Source of the DNA: Periconia sp. R9002
Lineage: Eukaryota > Ascomycota > Dothideomycetes > Pleosporales > Periconiaceae
Direction of reading: 5' to 3'
DNA length: 64,000 nucleotides
Assembly (NCBI GenBank): GCA_023627715.1
Contig: JAMAHW010000009.1
Span: forward strand, 62,001 to 126,000
Position 1 is the stretch's first letter. Every line of letters starts with the position of its first letter. Shown one piece after another: positions 33,498 through 43,511 of the stretch. Made by a program: the position numbers and the translations under genes. The notes under the pieces are model-generated. The model saw only the letters and a program-made list of their open reading frames with translations, had not been told where the DNA came from and ran no database searches.

Positions 33498-35597
33498 TTT
33501 GCGAAACGAGGGCGACTCTGTCGAGGAGTATGGGGGCATATGTCGGGCGCAACGGGCGCGGGAGGGTGGAGAAAGGAGGAGCGGATAAGAGCCGGCAAAC
33601 AAAGGAGTGGACGGGTGGTGGTTTTAGGGAAGAGGAAACGAAGACAAAGGGGGCCCGGCTGGCGAGCGGTCGCAGTAGTTTAAGGGTGGAGAAAAGGAAG
33701 GGCGGTCGGTCTAGTGGAATACGGGGTACCAGAGGTGGATTTGAGGATAACGCTGGCGGTGGATGTTGTTTGGAGGAGAACCGACGGCGGCGGACTAGGC
33801 AGTGAGCGGAGACGAGTGACCAGTGAGTGCACCAAGGCAATCGTGGGCAGCGGAGAGTTGGACAAGAGTCGTGGATTTGAAGAGGGCGTGACGGTGAATG
33901 GTCGGAGAGTGAATGGAGAAAGGAAAACGGATGGAGGAGAGGAACGACAGGCAGATGGAGACTAATGGACAGGCGCGTGGCCGGGCGTGGGACCTGGCGC
34001 GGCGTTTCACGACGAAGGCGGTGGCGCAGACGATTGGTTCCCGTCGTGGGGCAGCCAGAGGCTCTTTTGAAATTGATCCAGGCCTTTTCAGCACGTCAGC
34101 CCGCCAACGTGGCTTGCCCGGTGGTACCCACAATAGCATCAGCATCACCACTCCATCTCGCGATAATACGGTAACATTAATGATAATAATAATTCATCTT
34201 TGATTGTTGTCCGTTTCCCATTCCTAAAGAGGTACCTCTGCTCGAAATCACGACTCCTCGCTAGCTACCTATCTTGGCTACATTCTACTAGCCACATGGA
34301 AAGCAATACACAGCGCATGCATCCAACCTACTGCACCCTCTTACAGACAGCAATCAATCAATCCATCAACTGTCTCGTCGTGATTCGTGCCCCGGTCCCC
34401 GTCACCCTTTCTGACTGGTGCCCATCCATCACCACCACCTCATTTGGCTAATTATCATGCACATTCCCAATGCATTTTCACTTAACCTTTGAACCTTTCA
34501 CAACCCCAGCCTAGATTAGCCCACTCAAACTATCCATCCCTTCCTTCTGGCTACACGACTACACGCAATCTCCCATCCTGTACGTTACCCTCTTCATCCC
34601 TTCAGCTCCTCAGTGTCACCAGCACGTTGCCGCTCCCCAATAAACCAATAAACCTACCTGGAAAAATGCAGGTACAACGGTGCAAAGCAATAGTTCCGCT
34701 CATCGTTCGGCGCAAGCACCCACCGTCTCCCGCATGCAGAGCCAACACCAACGCCGGACCCTCCACGGTGCGTCTGAGACCGTGCTGAAACATGGACTCG
34801 AACACACACGCGCGCTCTCTTTTTTTCTGCTGTTCTTCACTTCGTCACACGCACGACATGGATCTGCAATTCCTTGATTTCTTGCTCATCATTTGATTGT
34901 CCTGACGCTAAAAGGTTCGTCATTGCCTCGGCCACTCGTGCCCAGTACGTACTGCTATTTACATGCATCTTGTTTGGCATCGCAACCGCTACTGGCCTTC
35001 GCATTGCCTACTACTACAGTCGTGAAGCAGCCCGTCTCTTCCGTCCATTGACCTAGATATTGCCATTGGCACCGATAAGGCGGCCAATGCCACCGAAGGG
35101 CGCAGTCATCCATTCCGGTGAGAGGGAAAAGGGAAAAAGTTTCCTGCAGCTCTCTCTTTGCCGCTCGTCTTGTGTCCCATGCGAGTCGTGCTGCTATCCA
35201 TGGTGTTACAGAAACCTCGACAGATGTCCCGACCGGTTCCGTGTGTGGCATTGTACGAGAACGCTTCTGCAATCTTCCGTTCGTGAATGTCAAATCTTTA
35301 CCTTTAGCCAGCATGAACGTTGCCCTCGTTCCCCAAACTCTAAATCAAACTCTCAGACGTGACATCCGTTGAGGTGACAGCCCCACCCGTGACAATAACT
35401 GATCGCACTCTGGCAGTCACACGCAGTGAAACGGCCGCGGTTATTGCCAATCTCATAGCATTTCAAATCCGCGTGGCAGTTTGGCACAAAGATTTCGCTT
35501 GTTCTGTCTCTCTGGGACATGGGAAAGGTAAATTGCCCATCGAAGAAACATAGGCCGATGGCATCGCCCGACATGCCCGATTGCTCGCACCGCTGCC
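33498..35597. other. Gene-free interval upstream of SHO1
   Basis: About 2.1 kb of pyrimidine-rich and low-complexity sequence between the SHO1 start and the RO10 stop. Small frames show no domain. A short hydrophobic frame near 34900-35056 lacks an ATG and is not called. Confidence 0.5.
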
Positions 35598-36273
35598 TCA
35601 TAATTCCTCCTCATCTTGCTTGCGCTTGAATTCTAGACGGGCTACGGTTCGCTGCACGGTCTGCAGCCGTTTATCGTACTCTGCCCAGCAGCGGTTTGGT
35701 CCGAGAAGTTGAACATGTTTTGTTCTCTGTACCAACAGACCGCTCTGCTTCCTCAGCAATGATATCTCCAGCGCTTGTTGTAGGAGGCGTTCCTCTGCTT
35801 CGGCGATGCGCGGTGCCAGCTTCGCGAGCTTCACGAACCCGTCGGTGGGTGGGATCTGCTGGTCGTCCAAAGCTTTGAGCTGTGAGGCTGTAGATGCGAA
35901 GCGGGGAGCTTGCTCAACTACTATGGCCGCCTTTTCGGAGGCATTCAATCCAGCTCCATCATTTATCTCTTGAGGCTTCAAAACATCTTTGTGCTTGCTC
36001 ACTATTCCTTATTAGCTAGTTCCAGGCCATCTTTGTTGAGAGCCACGAGTGCATACACAGATCTTGCGCGTGATTGAGTAGTGCCGACTTCGCTGACAGC
36101 TCTTGTAACGACTTCTCGATCCTCTGAATGCGTTCCGCTACCGTCTGTGGCTTTTCCTCGGTGTCGGTGGGCTGGTGTGCTCCGCCAAGTACGTATTCAA
36201 TCCGATCCAGCCGCGATTCTAGCAATGCAAAGGTAAAAAGAACAGCCTCATCATAATCGTCCATCGCGAGCAT
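35598..36273 (-). CDS. RO10 / dynactin p24-like nuclear distribution protein
   Basis: Two exons, 36057-36273 and 35598-36001, joined across a short GTATGC...AG intron with a GCTAATAAG branch site, give 206 residues (about 23 kDa). It begins MLAMDDYDEAVLFTFALLES; a second Met at 36264 is possible. It is almost entirely helical, with heptad-like coiled coil in LESRLDRIEYVLGG, VAERIQRIEKSLQELSAKSA, IAEAEERLLQQALEISLLRK and YDKRLQTVQRTVARLEFKRK. This layout and size match fungal nuclear distribution protein RO10, the homologue of the dynactin p24 subunit, which sits in the dynactin shoulder and supports dynein-driven nuclear movement. Such coiled-coil proteins diverge fast, so the assignment rests on overall pattern rather than catalytic residues. 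Confidence 0.72.
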
Positions 36274-36602
36274 GTGGTGAATTGGGCTGCCCAATACATA
36301 CGGTCCGTGGATGCAGCGCGTCTGGTGACTGATATTCTTAGTACGAGCGTACCGGGATCATTGCCCTAAATGAGCTTGGCACGTGCTTCGGGCTTCCCAA
36401 CGTCAGCGCTGGACCACCGAAGGCTGCAATTACCACCTCTCTCGCTCTTTTCTTGTGCCTAGCACCGGCTTTGGATCCCTTTACACATCGGCGCATACAC
36501 GTCCCATCTCGCCCACCCATACGAAAAGCTTCACATAGCTTGCCGCCGACGCCGCATGTTTGCGCGATAACCTGAACAGCCTCGTTCGCCGCTCGGGAGA
36601 GC
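36274..36602. promoter_or_regulatory. Divergent promoter region, RO10 / AVT transporter
   Basis: 329 bp between the start codons of two divergent genes. A minus-strand ATG frame (36338-36604) fills it but has no recognisable domain and would overlap both promoters, so it is treated as chance. Confidence 0.5.
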
Positions 36603-38385
36603 ATGGCTAGTTACTCCGCCATCGGTGCCGAGCCGAATGATACAGACCCCATGTCTTCGAGTACCGGTTCTTTGAGAGGGAGGAGGTGCGATATACATAT
36701 TCTTTCTGGAAAGGAATGAAACTGATGGTGGTACTTAGGCGTGGTCGAGGGAAACAGGATGCCGGCTCCCATGGCACGGCTACGTGGATATCGAGTGTTA
36801 TCAACTTGGTCAATACCAGTACGAACCCTCCATTTCAACTTCCTACTTCAAGCTGAGACTTAATGCCGGATAGTTCTTGGGGCTGGTCTACTCGCTATGC
36901 CTTCAGCTCTCTCGAAAATGGGCATCTTCCTCGGCATCTTTGTGATCGCGTGGGCAGGGACAACCGCCGCCTTTGGTTTATATCTCCAGACTCGATGCGC
37001 CCGATACATTGAACGAGGACATGTCTCGTTTGCAGCATTATCACAGCTTACCTACCCGAACCTGTCCATTCTCTTCGATGCCGCCATTGCCATCAAATGC
37101 TTTGGCGTCGCTGTCAGTTATCTGATCATCATTGGCGACCTTATGCCAGGTGTCGTGGTGGGATTTGCACCTGGGGCAGGGGAGATGTCGTTCCTAGTTG
37201 ACCGTCAGTTCTGGATTACAGCGTTTATGTACGTTTTTAGACTCTTGTATGGCATATTTACAGACTTCTAACTTGGACAGGCTTATCGTTATTCCTCTAT
37301 CATTTTTACGTCGTTTGGATTCTTTAAAGTACACCAGCGTCATCGCTCTTTGCTCTATCGCCTATCTGGTCATTCTTGTAGTAGCCCACTATATCAAAGG
37401 CGATACGCTCCAGGAACGCGGTCCAGTCCGTGTTTTCCGCTGGGCAGGACCAGTTTCCGCCATGGCAGCTTTCCCTGTCATAGTATTTGCGTACACATGC
37501 CATCAGAACGTGAGTGTTGTGCTCCTTACACGATCCTGGTCAAGTCATCCCATACTCGGGAAAAGATCTTGATCAATTGCTTCATGTTCTAATCCTGGTT
37601 GTTTTTGTGCTAACTTCCTCTAGATGTTCTCTATCCTGAACGAAATTTCTGATAACTCACACTTCCGAACTACCTCCGTAATCTTTGCCTCCATTGGCTC
37701 TGCATGCGGGCTTTACATCCTCACTGGCATAACCGGATACCTATCCTACGGCGACAATATCAAAGGCAACATCGTCTCCATGTATCCCACCGCCGCCGCA
37801 TCCACCATCGGTCGCCTAGCCATCGTGATCCTAGTCATGTTCTCTTACCCCCTCCAAATTCACCCCTGCCGCGCCAGCATCGACGCATGCCTCAAATGGC
37901 GTCCTCGCCGTCGTCGATCCCAAGGCGAAGACAGCCCCTCACGGGGAACTCTCCTAAACCAACCCCCAAAACAAAACGGCGCCACGATCAAGAATGAAAT
38001 GAGCGACATGCGCTTCGCCGTCATCTCCACTGTCCTCATCATCCTGTCTTTTATAACCGCCATGACCGTTTCCTCCCTCGAGAAAGTCCTCGCCTACGTC
38101 GGCTCCACGGGCTCCACCACCATCTCCTTCATCCTCCCCGGCCTCTTCTATTACAAGATCTCAGACCCGGACAGCCCGCACCACCAGCGCCTCGTCAAGG
38201 ACGAGGACGACGAAGACGAGTTCGATTCCGCCGACGCCGAAGGCTACGTCATGAGCGATGCGCATCGCAGCCGCAACTGGCGCAGGGGCCTGCTGCGGAG
38301 TCTCAGCATGGCGCTCGCCGTGTATGGCTTCTGTGTTATGATTACGTGTTTGGTTACGAATATCTTTTTGGTTGCGGCGCATTAA
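36603..38385 (+). CDS. Vacuolar amino-acid transporter, AVT5/6/7-like (AAAP family)
   Basis: Five exons (36603-36685, 36739-36818, 36874-37228, 37281-37509, 37624-38385) give 502 residues. After a hydrophilic N-terminus the first span carries the family signature TATWISSVINLVNTILGAGL (GAGxLAMP follows), then about ten more spans, including FDAAIAIKCFGVAVSYLIII, LIVIPLSFLRRLDSLKYTS (the conserved IPLSFLRxLDSLKYTS block), FPVIVFAYTCHQNMFSILNE and GLYILTGITGYLSYGDNI. A loop of about 45 Arg/Ser/Pro-rich residues precedes the last spans, and an acidic insert DEDDEDEFDSADAEG lies between two of them. AVT5-7 relatives move amino acids across the vacuolar membrane; direction is not deducible. All introns are short; the family and gene model are firm. 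Confidence 0.95.
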
Positions 38386-39132
38386 TATTTCTTGACGTTT
38401 TGACTCTTGTTTGCGCGGGTTTGGGGCATGTTATTAGATTGGATGCTGGGTTGCATGTCAAAGCCAATAATCAGATGGCTGACTATAACGGCTGAAATAG
38501 CGAAGGTCGTATGTACGACCATGAAGTAGTTACTGTGGGCATTTGCGCGGCGTTTTGTATGGGTTAGAGCGGTAGTGTTATGTGGGTCCTTTATGGCTGT
38601 TTTGTCTGTTGTTTGGGTTGAAGCGTTTGGGTTTGTTTGACTGGTTTTCTCCTTTTTGCTTCTCACACTCGGTCTCTTCCCCTCTTGTCCGTCTTTTGGA
38701 GGGAGATGACAAGCTCGTTCTTCTTTTCTACAATTCTTCGTATATATACAATTCGTCCCATTCTCTTCTAGGTGGAAGAGGGGGTTTATATCATACAGCC
38801 ATGGTTTTCTTTCTTTCTCTCTCTCCTTCTCTGCGCGAATGCGAACTTTGATATTTGTATGTATCCGTAAAAAAACGCCAATTGATGCATACCCCTTTCA
38901 ATACGTCTTCCTCACCATCTCATACCCTCCTCTTCAGTAGTGTACAATCGACCATAGCAAGCGGTATTCTTCCCAGTTCAGCACTACCTTTACACCTCCC
39001 AATCAATATCCTACAGTGACTGTCTCGCCATACGACTCATATGTTCCTCCATGACGGGACGAGGACAACTACATCATCCACCCTTCCCCCCTTCCGTTTG
39101 TCATTCCCTCGAAAGACTAAGTGGTGTAAAAT
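38386..39132. other. Convergent intergenic region
   Basis: 3' flanks of the AVT transporter and of the mitochondrial S16 gene. Pyrimidine-rich around 38640-38830. No gene supported. Confidence 0.6.
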
Positions 39133-39835
39133 CTATGCGTTTGATGGAGTGGCAGCGGGGGTGGCAGTGGGCGGTATGATGGATTTGGCAGCCGAGTCTG
39201 CTTTCACGACTTTACCCTGGATCTGCGAGACGCGGTATTGTGGTTCCAAAATGCCGACCTGTATCACCCATCTCAGTCAGCAGCCATTCATCATTGTACT
39301 AATGAAAGCACCGATGATCCCTTTTACGCCATCTACATCATAACATTGCACCCACTCCGTTGCAAATCCGTCAAACTCGGGGATTGATCTCGAACGTACC
39401 ATGCTCAAAAGCCTCCACGCGGTATCGCTAGGCTGGGCGCCCACACCGACCCAGTACCGCGCACGCTCAATGTCGAGCTTGATGTCCTTCCATGGGCGGC
39501 CGTGTGTGTCTCCTGGGCGCGGGGGCTTGGGGATCGGGTCGTAGGTGCCGAGGACTTCGAGGGGACGCGAGTTACGTGCTGTTCTGTTCAATAGATGTTA
39601 GAACTTTTCCTTCTTCCACGGTACATTGGCATTAAGAACTAGAACAGTCGTTATGCGAGCGAAAGCGGTGACAATTCCAATTGAGTTGGCTGGGACAAAC
39701 GGGTGGATGTTCGGAGGGAGAGTACGGAGACGGAGGCCAGGATCGACGGATGGCTTACCTAGCGTGCGCGACAACGATGTTGTAGAAGGGAGAATGCTTC
39801 TTGCCGAAGCGGGCGAGCCGTATACGGAGGACCAT
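39133..39835 (-). CDS. Mitochondrial small-subunit ribosomal protein bS16m
   Basis: Three exons (39759-39835, 39400-39583, 39133-39258) give 128 residues. The first exon reads MVLRIRLARFGKKHSPFYNI, the conserved bS16 N-terminus with its KxSPFY element, and joins VVAHA|RTARNSRPLEVLGTYDP; DIERARYWVGVGAQPSDTAW is the second family block. The C-terminal extension of about 35 residues (beyond LEPQYRV) is Ala/Pro/Thr-rich, as in fungal mitochondrial versions. Component of the 37S subunit, binding 15S rRNA in the matrix. It shares a 437-bp divergent promoter with the NAD(P)HX epimerase gene. Confidence 0.96.
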
Positions 39836-40272
39836 AGTTTGTTTGGGTGAGGACGATGGTGTCTCTACCTAGCTTCGATTCACGACGTTGCTTTGCGCCT
39901 GCGTGAAGCGTGAGGTCGGAGAAATTTGGGCCGGAGTATTGCCGCACTCCAGGGGAGATGAACGGATTTGGGGGGGGGCTGGCACGTGATTGGTCGACTA
40001 CATTCCGGTGCTCTCTTGAATTATGGTGATCTGTTGCTGATTAGACGATCTTGAAATCTGAAAGATTGGCACTCGAAGGGCACAAGGTTCTCTGGAGTCT
40101 TTTACACATGCAAGATACTTGCAAGTGAGTTACATGCATGCGGTTGCAGTTTATGTATAGGTCCCAGTGATGTAATCGCGTCACCTCATAGCAACCTTGG
40201 ACAGCATTGATTCATCAGGCCAATCTTCACATTCGTCGAAGTATAAAACCATCCCAGAATCCAGAATCCAAA
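39836..40272. promoter_or_regulatory. Divergent promoter with E-box and CCAAT box, bS16m / NAD(P)HX epimerase
   Basis: 437 bp between start codons. At 39982-39993 a CACGTGA E-box core runs into ATTGG, the reverse of CCAAT, the binding site of the HAP/CBF complex that controls many fungal mitochondrial genes. Sites are seen; function is inferred. Confidence 0.4.
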
Positions 40273-41251
40273 ATGGCCCTCAGGGTAAATTTGTCTTCTG
40301 CACTAAACTGGGTTTTTCTCTAATGCTAACATGATACGCAGACCCTCTCAGCGAAGAATGCCGCGGCGCTCGATCAAGAGCTCATGTCCGCTGGCGCATT
40401 CTCAATCGATCAGCTGATGGAACTCGCAGGACTATCAGTCTCGCAGGCGGGTACGATATTTCTTCCAAATTTACATAACTAAACGCTGAATTCCGCCCTG
40501 TCCCAATTGCTTGATTCATTTCACCTTGTCCCCTGTTTCCCGGATATCAGGCCCATTTCTAAATGTCTCACTGACGAATCCAGTATTCAAACTCCAGCCT
40601 CTGAGCAAGGGGAAAAGAATCCTCGTCGCATGCGGACCGGGCAACAACGGCGGTGACGGCCTAGTCGCAGCCAGGCATCTTCATCATTACGGCTACCAGC
40701 CCACCATCTACTATCCGAAACAAAGCAAGAACGAGCTCTACCAGGTAAGAAGAAGAAGAAGAAGAAAACTACCATGATTGGAGGTCTGAGGAGGGCAAAA
40801 TGTTGACGCCGGAACCCAGCGTCTCCGCAAACAACTCGAAGACCTAAAAGTCCCATTTACCTCCGACTTCCGCACCGCCCTGCAATCCACAGACCACATC
40901 GTCGACGCAATCTTCGGCTTCAGCTTCTCAGGAGAGGTCCGCGAGCCGTTCCCCAGCGTCATCGAGGCGCTCCGCGACACCAAGGTCCCCGTGCTAGCCG
41001 TTGACGCGCCGTCGTCGTGGAACATTGAAGACGGACCCCCCAAGGATGGTCCTGGCAAGGGGTTCATGCCTGAAGCGCTGATTTCGTTGACCGCGCCTAA
41101 GCCGTTGGTCAAGTGGTTTACGGGGAGGCATTTTGTGGGAGGGAGGTTTTTGAGCGCCGAGATGGCGGAGAAGTATGGGTTGGATGTGCCAAAGTATGAG
41201 GGGTTGGATCAGGTTGTTGAGGTTGGGGTGGAGGGTGGGGAGAAGCTTTAG
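40273..41251 (+). CDS. nnr1: NAD(P)H-hydrate epimerase (YjeF_N domain)
   Basis: Four exons (40273-40284, 40342-40450, 40584-40744, 40820-41251) give 237 residues. The initiator exon is only 12 nt (MALR) and joins [16 protein letters not shown], then [33 protein letters not shown]. The nucleotide-binding motif [17 protein letters not shown] (about 64-80), [17 protein letters not shown] and [16 protein letters not shown] are family signatures. The enzyme interconverts R and S epimers of NADHX and NADPHX so that the partner dehydratase can repair them; it acts in cytosol and often mitochondria. Intron 3 opens with a (GAA)n run right after the donor. The C-terminus (about 230-237) is short and charged. 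Strong match over the full length. Confidence 0.96.
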
Positions 41252-41567
41252 GGGGGAACGTGGTGTGTTCTGGGTACAGAGTTGTCTCCCATTGACATAT
41301 TGCGTGTAATGGTATATCATGATCACAAATAATCTCCCGACATCCCTCACAAATTACAAAAAAAACCTAGTACAATTCAAGTACAGTAGACCCAATTTAC
41401 AACCAACCAACAAACAAACCTCGGAGAAAAAAGAATCCATCTCTTTTTAGCACAAAAGTCCCAAAACGCCCCACCTCCCTCGCCCATCCACCATCCATCC
41501 AGATTCCACCTACATATACATCCTAAGCCCCTAAACCCTCGTAACCCTGTTGCAAAAACAAATCTGT
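41252..41567. other. Intergenic between NAD(P)HX epimerase and tRNA-Thr
   Basis: 3' flank, A-rich with CCACC/CATCC runs. No gene. Confidence 0.6.
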
Positions 41568-41672
41568 GCCTGTTTGGCTTAGTGGTACAGCGTCTCACTC
41601 GTACTTTTCATCCACAACGTATGAGATATATGCGACATGAGAAGATCCACGGTTCGATTCCGTGAATAGGCA
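41568..41672 (+). tRNA. tRNA-Thr (anticodon CGU) with intron
   Basis: Full cloverleaf: acceptor stem GCCTGTT/AATAGGC (one G-T pair), D arm GCT-loop-AGC, anticodon stem TCTCA/TGAGA with loop C-T-CGT-A, variable loop AGATC, T stem CACGG/CCGTG with loop TTCGATT, discriminator A. Anticodon CGT at 41600-41602 reads ACG (Thr). The stem is interrupted after position 37 by a 33-nt intron (41604-41636), the canonical place for nuclear tRNA introns. CCA is not encoded. Confidence 0.92.
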
Positions 41673-42364
41673 TGCCAGCGTTGGGATTATTTTTGTTAGG
41701 GGGTTTGGAATGGAGGAGTTCTTTTTTTTGCTTTTGTGTAGGGAGTGGAGGTGATGAGGGGTGGGTTTGGCTGGCTGGGGAGAGTTGGGGTGACTGACGG
41801 CGGATAGGAAAGGAAGGGAAGGGAAAAGATGAAGGCGGTGGGTGAAATAGGCATGATTTTCATAAACACCCAAAGTATTTTTAAAGGTAGGTAGGCAAGT
41901 AGTTTATTTACATGACTAGATTTTCGTTATCTCGAAATAAGGCCGCCCCCGTCTTCTTTTGTTGCTCCTTCTTGGACACCCTTTTGTTATCTGAATGGAA
42001 AGAGAAAAAGAAAACTCTTGACAACGGTTTATGAAAAGAGGTGGATACTACAAGTATATGTTGTTTGCTTTATTTCGGCAATTCACATACATTACTGGAA
42101 GATTTTCAAACAAATACGTGGCTTTCCGCCGCGTGTAGGTATGTATGTATGTATGTGTGCAGAGCAATGGGATTCAGGAACCACAAAAAATACGCCAAAG
42201 GTTGACAGAAGATGACGGTACGGAGATGCGTGGGTGATAAACAAGTAAGCCTATTAAAATTACCTACATGCATGTATGTATGCCTTGTGCTTCTTTCCAT
42301 CAGTCTCATCGAACCCGCCAAAAAAAAAGCAGCCCCAGAAAAACCAAAACCGCAAAAAAAGAAT
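41673..42364. other. Intergenic between the two tRNA genes
   Basis: Low-complexity G-rich then A-rich sequence, including a short GTAT repeat at about 42138-42157. No gene. Confidence 0.6.
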
Positions 42365-42458
42365 TGATCCACACCTGATTCGAACAGGTAACCTTCAGGA
42401 AGTTCCAAAGTTTCATAACTCTCTGGAATCTGACGCGCTACCGTTGCGCCAGCGGACC
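42365..42458 (-). tRNA. tRNA-Trp (anticodon CCA) with intron
   Basis: On the minus strand: acceptor stem GGTCCGC/GTGGATC (two G-T pairs), D arm GCGC/GCGC, anticodon loop T-T-CCA-G with CCA at 42424-42426, variable loop AGGTT, T stem ACCTG/CAGGT with loop TTCGAAT, discriminator A. A 22-nt intron (42401-42422) follows position 37; it contains TTGGAA, complementary to the anticodon loop, as in fungal tRNA-Trp precursors. The top pair of the anticodon stem is an A-C mismatch with this assignment. Confidence 0.9.
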
Positions 42459-43511
42459 GCGATCTTTTTGATCCAATCATATTTTATGAAAAAATTTCCC
42501 ATTGGTTTGTATATATACTGCGTCAAAAATGTTAGACGTGAGAATTCGATAACGTGTCGAAGCAAACGCCCCCCTTTTTTCTAGGAGGGAATAGTGGGGG
42601 AGGGGAACGGAATGTGGGGCGTCTGTTCGTTTGCCCAATTACAAAGTTTGAGTCACGCGCGTGCGCGGAGGGGCGCAGAGGGAACATTGATTGAAGGGGA
42701 GGGGGAAGAGCAAAAGCAAACGCAACCTACATACATACAAGGTGTACCAATATCGGGACGTACCCCTGTAGTTACACATTTAACAAGTAACAAATAATAT
42801 AAAGCCGAGGAGCGGAGTTGGAACCTATAGGTAGTCCTGATTTGATAAAACTTGCAACGTTTTTTATGCGTACGTCCCGACGCTGGTACACCCTGTACAT
42901 ACCTACATAACATAGTTTGAACACTAGATATTCTTGACAAAAAATAAGATGGCGAGTCTTTCAATTTGCGCATTTCCCCTTCTTCACGTCTTTTTCACTA
43001 GCAGGCTGTGAGGGCTGATGGGTGTTTGGGTCTCATCTTCAATATTACATAGTTTGGTTGACTTGAAGTTTTAGGTACATTGATGTCTAAGTACCCGGTC
43101 ACACCGCTGAGAGGGGGATTTGAGGGAGGGGGAAGGCACAACGCAGATTTTAGATTTCAAAATCCTTGGTATTTGTCGGAGGAGGGGTATTTAATTATCT
43201 CTTTCAACGATCACGCACACGCACACGCACACACACATACATAGACGGGGTATACCCATGCCGTGCGAGGAACGCATAGAACGCTTACAATGAGACATGA
43301 CGAGAGACATGGGGACGTATGAATGGGTAGATGAGATTGGGAATAAAAGAATTAGCAAACACTGGCCTAATTGATAGAGAGACACACTGGAAAGTCCGGG
43401 TCCAAGGAAACAATAAAGAAATGGAGGAAGAAAACGGAGGAGAGGAGACAGAAGACGACAACCAGCCAAACCGAGGAAAAAAGGGGCAGGAGACCAGATG
43501 AAGATCCTCAA
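42459..43511. other. Intergenic with a MITE and CA repeat
   Basis: No gene. Holds the MITE listed separately, G/A-rich low complexity around 42580-42720 and a CA-rich microsatellite at about 43211-43238. Confidence 0.6.
42738..42895. mobile_element. MITE-like element with 26-bp inverted repeats and TA target duplication
   Basis: The left end CAAGGTGTACCA...CGGGACGTAC (42738-42763) is matched in reverse complement by the right end (about 42870-42895, reading CAGGGTGTACCA...CGGGACGTAC inward). 21 of 26 positions agree, the mismatches being one near the tip and a cluster of four in the middle. The 158-bp unit is flanked on both sides by TA (42736-42737 and 42896-42897), the target duplication of Tc1/mariner transposons. 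It has no coding capacity and an AT-rich centre. It fits a nonautonomous miniature inverted-repeat element; the source transposase is not in this window. Confidence 0.8.

Noticed and set aside
36338..36604. 88-codon minus-strand frame between RO10 and the AVT transporter
   Set aside because: Fills a short divergent promoter, no recognisable content, overlaps the AVT start codon.
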